Origin: JAGVLN01 sp964515755
Lineage (GTDB): Bacteria > Pseudomonadota > Alphaproteobacteria > Rickettsiales > JABSSG01
Assembly: GCA_964515755.1 (NCBI GenBank)
Contig: CAZEVK010000050.1
Coordinates: 1 to 7,315 of the forward strand
Length of the DNA stretch: 7,315 nt
Direction: 5' to 3'
Below are positions 1-4,170 of this stretch, in pieces (positions within the stretch are counted from its first letter, which is position 1; every line of letters begins with the position of its first letter). The notes below the pieces were generated by a model. That model did no database searches, was not told the DNA's origin, and saw nothing but the letters and a program-made list of their open reading frames with translations. The translations under genes were made by a program, and so were the position numbers.

Positions 1-1117
1 TGCTTGCTGCGCCTTAATACCCAAATCCTTCATGTCTCCACTATATGTTGGACATACAGGTGGTGTTCCTCCTCCCGTTGAAGTTGAGGTCGTTGTTGGC
101 AATTCTACTTTAATCTCTACAGTACCCATTGCTGTTCCACCCATACCATCAGTAACTTCATAATTAAAGCTATCTATACCTGCAGCAGTAACTGATGTCG
201 CATCATACACAAATTTACCATTAGAATCCATTGTTACATCNNNNNNNNNNNNNNNNNNNNNNNNNNNNNNNNNNNNNNNNNNNNNNNNNNNNNNNNNNNN
301 NNNNNNNNNNNNNNNNNNNNNNNNNNNNNNNNNNNNNNNNCTGTCCAGCTCTTACACTATATTTATCTACGTTAGCTACTGGAGCTTGGTTAGCTTTTAC
401 ATCAATCTCTACCTTACCAGTTGCTTTTCCACCCATACTGTCAACAACTTCATAATCAAAACTATCTAGACCTGCAACAGTAACTGATGTCGCATCATAC
501 ACAAATTTACCATTAGAATCCATTGTTACATCAACACCATTTCTTGATCTAATTGTACCTGCTGTAACTGTAAGTGTATCGTTCTCAGCATCTGTATCAT
601 TTGCTAGCACAGATGGAAATCCAACAGTACCATCAACATTTAAAGTCTGTCCAGCTCTTACACTATATTTATCTACGTTAGCTACTGGAGCTTGGTTAGC
701 TAAGACATTAATAGTTACAGTTGCTTTTGCTGTTCCACCCATACCATCAGTAACTTCATAATCAAAGCTGTCTATACCTGCAGCAACTCCTGTTGAATCA
801 TACTCAAATGTTCCATCAGAGTTCATTGTTACATCAACATTATTTGTTGATTTAATTGTAGTTGTTGTAACTTTAAGTTTATCACCATCTGCATCTTTAT
901 CATTTTTCAATACATTATCTTTAGCACCAACCCTTAAAGTCTGTCCAGCTCTCACGCTATATGTATCTGCTTTAGCTACCGGAGCATGGTTAACAGGAGG
1001 CACTTCCGCTGCCTTTACTATCTCTAACAAATTTTTAGAGTGCTCTGTATGTTCATGAGGTTGTAAGTTTTTAACGTGTTGTTGCGCATGCTTTTTTAAG
1101 AAATTAGATTTAGCCAT
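1..1117 (-). CDS. Tandem Ig-like (cadherin/VCBS-type) repeat surface protein, 3'-partial, interrupted by an assembly gap
   Basis: This is probably a secreted or surface-displayed repeat protein, with a role in adhesion inferred only from the repeat type. Residues 1-42 are a polar leader without a Sec signal peptide and contain five His between residues 10 and 26. Repeat 1 covers about residues 43-140 (98 aa), repeat 2 about 141-242 (102 aa), and repeat 3 starts at 243 with the same NQAPVANVDKYSVRAGQ opening as repeat 2. Each unit has the Big_9/cadherin-like pattern: N-x-APVA, a VLxND-x-DA-type turn, G-x-F-x-Y-D, DSF-x-YEV-x-D-x-MGG and a closing beta strand. The 100 Ns at 241-340 hide the middle of repeat 3. 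Below the gap, in the repeat register, the protein resumes at DVTMDSNGK, finishes the unit, passes a Thr/Ser/Gly/Pro linker (about 99-58) and runs off the window at position 1. A stop codon near 221 in the other frame is an artefact of the placeholder length. The ATG at 1117 is chosen because AGGAG lies 6 bases upstream. Lack of a Sec signal suggests type I secretion, but the C-terminus is not visible. Confidence 0.85.
43..99 (-). other. Low-complexity linker after the last visible Ig-like repeat
   Basis: After the third repeat closes (VEIKVEL), the reading frame encodes PTTTSTSTGGGTPP, then VCPTYSGD. The Thr/Ser/Gly/Pro stretch is typical of a flexible linker, so the repeat array probably ends here and a different C-terminal region begins at or beyond the window edge. 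The Cys is the only one visible in this protein. Confidence 0.55.
186..240 (-). repeat. 55-bp exact direct repeat, copy A1 (paired with 478-532)
   Basis: Positions 186-240 are identical to 478-532. They encode the DVTMDSNGKFVYDATSVT part of repeats 3 and 2. The match is cut off by the gap at 241, so it may be longer. Apparent spacing is 292 bases across the 100-N gap, against a true unit period of 306. Confidence 0.9.
241..340. other. Assembly gap, 100 Ns (placeholder length)
   Basis: Exactly 100 Ns lie inside Ig-like repeat 3. The flanking sequence matches repeat 2 on both sides. The two repeat pairs have offsets of 306 (right of the gap) and 292 (across it), so one full unit would need 114 bases here, which also restores the reading frame. 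If further units are collapsed, the missing length would be 114 plus multiples of about 306. Confidence 0.95.
341..395 (-). repeat. 55-bp exact direct repeat, copy B1 (paired with 647-701)
   Basis: Positions 341-395 are identical to 647-701, a spacing of 306 bases or 102 codons. They encode the NQAPVANVDKYSVRAGQ start of repeat 3 and the residue before it. The left end is truncated by the gap at 340, so the true identity may extend further. Confidence 0.9.
478..532 (-). repeat. 55-bp exact direct repeat, copy A2 (paired with 186-240)
   Basis: This is the second copy of the block at 186-240, identical over all 55 bases, in the second half of Ig-like repeat 2. The matching part of repeat 1 (around 775-835) has diverged at many positions, so units 2 and 3 were duplicated or homogenised more recently than unit 1. 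Confidence 0.9.
647..701 (-). repeat. 55-bp exact direct repeat, copy B2 (paired with 341-395)
   Basis: This is the second copy of the block at 341-395, encoding the start of Ig-like repeat 2. With the A pair it shows that units 2 and 3 are close to identical at DNA level, which is a likely reason why the assembly broke between 241 and 340. Confidence 0.9.
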
Positions 1118-1123
1118 AAAATT

Positions 1124-1128
1124 CTCCT
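1124..1128 (-). promoter_or_regulatory. Ribosome binding site of the Ig-repeat protein gene
   Basis: The minus strand reads AGGAG, six bases before the ATG at 1117-1115. This is the clearest Shine-Dalgarno sequence in the window and fixes the start. The other coding genes have only weak purine-rich stretches upstream. Confidence 0.75.
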
Positions 1129-1190
1129 ACAATATATTTAATTAGTTAAGTTAATTAATAAAGTTTCTCAAAATATATACTATATTAATA

Positions 1191-1221
1191 TTGTTGAATC
1201 TATATTAATAGATGTTAACAA
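1191..1221. promoter_or_regulatory. Imperfect inverted repeat over the Ig-repeat gene promoter, possible operator
   Basis: The left arm TTGTTGAATCTAT (1191-1203) and right arm ATAGATGTTAACAA (1208-1221) are complementary apart from one mismatch and one bulged base, around a 4-base centre. The dyad covers the proposed -10 box and most of the spacer, where a repressor could compete with RNA polymerase. TATATTAATA also occurs twice with a 20-base period (1181-1190 and 1201-1210). No regulator is identifiable. Confidence 0.35.
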
Positions 1222-1230
1222 TATTGTCAA
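1202..1230 (-). promoter_or_regulatory. Probable sigma-70-type promoter of the Ig-repeat protein gene
   Basis: On the minus strand a perfect -35 box TTGACA (1230-1225) is followed after 17 bases by TAATAT (1207-1202), a 4/6 match to the -10 consensus. Transcription would start near 1195, giving a leader of about 80 bases. The -10 call is uncertain in such AT-rich DNA; the -35 box is the stronger half. Confidence 0.5.
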
Positions 1231-1341
1231 ACAAAAAATCATTACTTTGCAAAAATTTTAGCATACCTACATCCATAATGTTTGTGATAACTCAGCAGAA
1301 ATTGTAAAATTTACCACCATAATAAATTTTTGACAGAACTA

Positions 1342-1372
1342 TAATCTCTTTGGCTTAATGCAAAAGAGATTA
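1342..1372 (-). terminator. Hairpin downstream of the beta-barrel protein gene, possible terminator
   Basis: A perfect 10-bp stem, TAATCTCTTT (1342-1351) with AAAGAGATTA (1363-1372), closes an 11-base loop. It begins 15 bases after the TAG stop of the beta-barrel gene at 1388. No U-rich tract follows on either strand, so it may instead stabilise the mRNA 3' end or act with other factors. Confidence 0.45.
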
Positions 1373-1387
1373 AATTAATAAAAGATA

Positions 1388-2104
1388 CTAAAACCTTATA
1401 GCAACGCCTAATAATATATCAGAGCTATGCAACCTACCTTTTACAGCTGGCACACCTAGATCTTCTGATCCTATTACTGACGATCTATAAATAGACCCTG
1501 ATTTAAACTTACCTAGATTTCTAAATTTATAAGTTAAATCAATATCTAAATTTTGCGTTACAGGGAACAATAAACCAGCTCCTAACTGCCAAGCAAAATT
1601 ATTGGTTTTTTTGCCATCAATCGTTATGCTATCATTTAATTGAGATGATGACATAGCAATATCTTTTATCTGATTGGATGAGTATCCTATACCGCCTAAT
1701 AAATATGGGGTAACAGATAAAGGAAGAACGTTTGGAAATTTATGATTAATATTAACGAATGCACTAATATTTTTGAGCTTTGTAGAAAAGTTATAATTTG
1801 TAGGAATACCTACATCTATACTTGCCACTTTGCTGAATTTACGATTAGGAGAATAAGCCACCTCTAACTCTAAAAAAGTAGAATCATATATTCTCTTGCC
1901 GACAGTCAAATCGTATACTGCAGAATTCTTGAAACGCTCCTTCGTAATTGCAGGAGTATCCAGTCTTTCAACAGGCTCAAAATCAAATTTATTATTTTGG
2001 TAAGAGTATCCTATTTGCGGCGTGATATAATAATCACTTTCAGCCATAGCCACACTTGAAGACATTGCAAATCCTGCTGTTAAAAATAAAAAATGTTTTC
2101 TCAT
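1388..2104 (-). CDS. Outer-membrane beta-barrel protein (porin/surface-antigen-like)
   Basis: The 238-aa product is predicted to be exported and inserted in the outer membrane. Residues 1-21 form a Sec signal peptide: basic MRKH, a hydrophobic core, and a likely signal peptidase I site after SVAMA. The mature part alternates amphipathic strands with polar loops: PQIGYSYQ near the start, FLELEVAYSP, an LPLSVTPYLLGGIGYS hairpin, then FAWQLGAGLLFPVTQ and LDIDLTYKFRNLGKF. It ends in LLGVAIRF with a terminal Phe, as BAM-complex substrates do. This pattern and length fit the OMP_b-brl and Surface_Ag_2 families, which include small Rickettsiales surface proteins; the strand number is not certain. 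It has its own promoter-like sequence, a terminator-like hairpin after it and 327 bases to chpT upstream, so it is probably monocistronic. The Shine-Dalgarno is weak (GGTAAG region). The ligand or function is unknown. Confidence 0.85.
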   Translation of the reverse strand: MRKHFLFLTAGFAMSSSVAMAESDYYITPQIGYSYQNNKFDFEPVERLDTPAITKERFKNSAVYDLTVGKRIYDSTFLELEVAYSPNRKFSKVASIDVGIPTNYNFSTKLKNISAFVNINHKFPNVLPLSVTPYLLGGIGYSSNQIKDIAMSSSQLNDSITIDGKKTNNFAWQLGAGLLFPVTQNLDIDLTYKFRNLGKFKSGSIYRSSVIGSEDLGVPAVKGRLHSSDILLGVAIRF

Positions 2105-2149
2105 AAATACTTACCATTACCAAAGTTAATAACAATTAGAATTTAATAT

Positions 2150-2176
2150 ATAATATTATTATCTAAGACTTGTCAA
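2150..2176 (-). promoter_or_regulatory. Probable promoter of the beta-barrel protein gene
   Basis: The minus strand has a perfect -35 TTGACA at 2176-2171. The best -10 candidates are TATTAT (2155-2150, spacer 15, 5/6 match) and TATATA (2152-2147, spacer 18, 4/6 match). Transcription would start about 35-40 bases before the ATG at 2104. Confidence 0.45.
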
Positions 2177-2182
2177 TAGCAA

Positions 2183-2197
2183 TTAAATTTATTTTAA
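2183..2197. promoter_or_regulatory. TTAA-N7-TTAA motif, possible CtrA-type site
   Basis: The sequence is TTAA, seven bases, TTAA, which matches the full CtrA recognition pattern known from Caulobacter. It sits 6 bases upstream of the -35 box of the beta-barrel gene. In DNA this AT-rich, one or two such matches per window are expected by chance, so location is the main argument. Confidence 0.25.
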
Positions 2198-2266
2198 TTA
2201 TTAATTTTTGTATATACTTTAGTGTTAATTAAAATCTATATCAAGAAACCAAATATAAACAACAAA

Positions 2267-2287
2267 AATTCAATTATTGGTTGAATT
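2267..2287 (-). terminator. Possible intrinsic terminator downstream of chpT
   Basis: Read on the minus strand, AATTCAAC pairs with the closing TTGAATT arm (7 bp plus a wobble pair) around a 5-base loop, followed directly by the T-rich stretch TTTGTTGTTT. The stem is AT-rich and lies about 145 bases beyond the chpT stop, so it is a weak candidate. Confidence 0.35.
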
Positions 2288-2432
2288 AGCAAGCTGAGAC
2301 ATAAAATTGCTTTGCTGATAAAAATAAATTATTACTTTATTTTATAAGACAAAATTCTGCATTATTATTAGAAGCTATAATTGATAAATATTCACTTAAA
2401 TGAAATGAATCTATTAAATATCAGCAATATTA

Positions 2433-3071
2433 TTAATTACTGGAAACAATAGAGAAAAGTACCTTATCACCTTTCTCACTTACATCTATCGAAGCGTTTA
2501 GTTGCTTTAACAATAATGCTGTATAGTAATGTTGTATATTACGTGAGCTTATATCAATATCATCTAAGTCCCAAGCTAAAATCTTAAGCAACTCTGCTTC
2601 TAATTTATGACTTTGGCCTTCAGCAGAGACGAGGATTTTCAATTGGTCTTTTAGATGCTCTATTTTTATAGAAATTAGACCATTCGCCATGATAACGTGA
2701 GTAGCAATTATTACTATATTTATTAATAATTTACCTAACTTCTCCTTAATCACGTCATTATTATCACTTGTACTATCGACAAAATCTAATTGTAACTTAC
2801 TATCTTCCATGAACTTTAAAATCAAAGATTTCAGCTCCATCAAATGAATTTCATTATCTACAACAATATTACCATAAGCTTGTCTAAAAAAAGTCAAACG
2901 ATTTACAGCTTGCTTAGCACTCATTCTCACTAATTCATAAGCTTTTTCTTTCATCTGCTCATTATCAGATTCAAAAAAATCTATACCATTATTAATAGCG
3001 CCAATTGGACCGGCTAAGTCATGACAAAACTTAGCACATAAAAATTCACTTAATTCTATATCTTTTAACAT
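2433..3071 (-). CDS. chpT: Histidine phosphotransferase ChpT
   Basis: ChpT is the cytoplasmic phosphotransfer protein of the alphaproteobacterial cell-cycle relay: it takes phosphate from the hybrid kinase CckA and passes it to CtrA (and CpdR where present). The 212-aa product fits this family (HPTransfase, PF10090) in length and layout. An N-terminal helical hairpin carries the phosphoacceptor motif CHDLAGPIGAINNGIDFF with His17 followed by Asp18, and the second helix ends in the family motif RLTFFRQAYG (about residues 58-67). The rest is a degenerate kinase-like ATPase fold with no visible nucleotide-binding boxes, as expected of a dimer that does not bind ATP. The C-terminal IQHYYTALLLKQL region also fits. 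Family members usually have SP where this has GP after the HDLA. The gene is divergent from rsmI; CckA and CtrA are not in the window. The Shine-Dalgarno is a modest GAGAG just before the ATG. Confidence 0.88.
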   Translation of the reverse strand: MLKDIELSEFLCAKFCHDLAGPIGAINNGIDFFESDNEQMKEKAYELVRMSAKQAVNRLTFFRQAYGNIVVDNEIHLMELKSLILKFMEDSKLQLDFVDSTSDNNDVIKEKLGKLLINIVIIATHVIMANGLISIKIEHLKDQLKILVSAEGQSHKLEAELLKILAWDLDDIDISSRNIQHYYTALLLKQLNASIDVSEKGDKVLFSIVSSN

Positions 3072-3211
3072 ATCTCTCTCTGATTAAATTAATTGTCTAA
3101 ACAATATACGTCTGTATCATTAATCGTTTTTTATAACTTTTCAATAAAAACTTCTATGCAAACTAAATATTTATATATTTATAAAAATAAAACTCATTAT
3201 ACTTATAGTCA

Positions 3212-3225
3212 AAAGAAATTTCTTT
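3212..3225. repeat. 14-bp perfect palindrome upstream of rsmI
   Basis: AAAGAAATTTCTTT is its own reverse complement and lies 17 bases before the rsmI start, in the 171-base divergent spacer with chpT. A TATACT (3198-3203) and TATAGT (3204-3209) just upstream are possible -10 boxes for rsmI, without a good -35. The palindrome would then lie in the leader. Chance is possible in this AT-rich spacer. Confidence 0.35.
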
Positions 3226-3242
3226 AATAGATTAAGTGAATA

Positions 3243-4094
3243 ATGCAAATCAAAGACATAGCTCTAGAACCAGCCTTGTACCTTGTCGCTACACCTATTG
3301 GTAATATAACAGATATAACAATCCGTGCTCTTCAAACATTAAAAGCTGCAGATTATATTGCTTGCGAAGATAGCAGAGTGACTGGTAAATTATTAAGCCA
3401 TTATGGCATAAAAAAATCAATGCTGATATATAATGATCACAGTAAAGATTATGAGCGCAACAAAATAATAGATAAAATAATACAGGGAAAATCTATTGCT
3501 CTAGTTTCTGATGCCGGCACACCATTAATATCTGATCCTGGTTATAAACTGGCAAAGCTTGCTATGCAAAATAGTGTAAAAGTTACAATTTGCCCTGGCC
3601 CAAACTCTGCCATATCTGCATTAGCAGTTTCTGGCCTACCAACAAATAACTTTCTATTTGAAGGTTTTTTATCTCACAAACAAAATAGTCGAGTCAAACA
3701 ATTACAAGAATTAAAATTAATCAATAAAACTATTATTCTCTTTGAATCAGCAAGCAGACTACTTGACTTATTACACGATATAAGAACCGTAATGGGCGAA
3801 CGATATATTTCTGTAATCAGAGAATTAACTAAAATCTACGAAGAAATTAAAACAGATAAAATTAATGCTGTAATCGATCATTACGACAGCCATACACCTA
3901 GAGGTGAAGTTGTGGTAATAATAACCGCAGATGATAATAATAATCTAATTACCGAGCTTAGCGATCTAGACGAGCAATTAAAGATTTTATTGAAAGAAAA
4001 CAGTGTTAAAGATGCCGTTGAAATCATATCTCATAATGCCAGCTTTATAAAAAAAGATATATATAAAAGGGCTATTTCGTTGATAAAAGAATAA
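3243..4094 (+). CDS. rsmI: 16S rRNA (cytidine1402-2'-O)-methyltransferase RsmI
   Basis: RsmI methylates the 2'-OH of C1402 in 16S rRNA using S-adenosylmethionine; with RsmH it forms m4Cm1402 in the ribosomal P site. The 283-aa product has the full set of family signatures: YLVATPIGN at residues 13-21, CEDSR at 41-45, SDAGTPLISDPG at 89-100, the CPGPNSAISAL SAM-pocket segment at 117-127, LFEGFLSHK at 138-146, the FESASRLL segment near 165, RELTKIYEE near 190, and a C-terminal helical domain ending KKDIYKRAISLIKE. It belongs to the tetrapyrrole-methylase fold. Length is normal and nothing is missing. The ATG at 3243 gives the usual short lead before the first strand, though no clear Shine-Dalgarno is visible. 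It ends in tandem stops (TAA TAG at 4092-4097). It is divergent from chpT and converges on the AsmA-like gene. In many bacteria rsmI is next to a YraN or lipoprotein gene; that is not so here. Confidence 0.96.
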   Translation: MQIKDIALEPALYLVATPIGNITDITIRALQTLKAADYIACEDSRVTGKLLSHYGIKKSMLIYNDHSKDYERNKIIDKIIQGKSIALVSDAGTPLISDPGYKLAKLAMQNSVKVTICPGPNSAISALAVSGLPTNNFLFEGFLSHKQNSRVKQLQELKLINKTIILFESASRLLDLLHDIRTVMGERYISVIRELTKIYEEIKTDKINAVIDHYDSHTPRGEVVVIITADDNNNLITELSDLDEQLKILLKENSVKDAVEIISHNASFIKKDIYKRAISLIKE

Positions 4095-4117
4095 TAGTCT
4101 CACCTAATAATTACTGC

Positions 4118-4170
4118 TAAGTATGAATTTTAAATTTAACTTCTACCAATAGCTACTAATTCATATCTTA
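4118..4170. terminator. Inverted repeat between convergent rsmI and AsmA-like genes, possible bidirectional terminator
   Basis: The left arm TAAGTATGAATT (4118-4129) is complementary to AATTCATATCTTA (4158-4170) with one bulged base, around a 28-base loop. The right arm includes the stop codon of the AsmA-like gene (TAA at 4170-4168). It sits in the 73-base convergent spacer where both transcripts must end. The long loop and missing U tract make it weak as a classical terminator. Confidence 0.35.

Larger units (their letters stand above)
2105..2432. other. 328-base intergenic spacer without a recognisable gene
   Basis: This spacer separates the start of the beta-barrel gene from the stop of chpT, both on the minus strand. 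It holds the beta-barrel promoter, the TTAA-N7-TTAA motif and two imperfect hairpins (2267-2287 and 2288-2316). I found no convincing coding frame or RNA gene in it. It could be the remnant of a decayed gene, common in reduced genomes, but nothing in it is recognisable. Confidence 0.6.

Noticed and set aside
231..455. Plus-strand open frame of about 74 codons
   Set aside because: About half of it is Ns, and the rest is antisense to the Ig-like repeat coding sequence.
186..701. CRISPR array or mobile-element repeats
   Set aside because: The direct repeats are in frame, have a period of 102 codons and encode Ig-like domains, so they are protein repeats rather than spacers or terminal repeats.
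1138..1158. Cluster of four TTAA sites just upstream of the Ig-repeat gene as CtrA boxes
   Set aside because: None of the pairs has the 7-base spacing; such clusters are common in AT-rich leaders.
1329..1345. Plus-strand TTGACA followed by TATAAT-like sequence
   Set aside because: The boxes are only about 5 bases apart, too close for a promoter, and no plus-strand gene follows.
3072..3242. Promoter for chpT in the divergent spacer
   Set aside because: TTGAAA near 3141-3146 on the minus strand has no acceptable -10 at 15-19 bases, and TATATT closer to the gene has no -35, so no call is supported.
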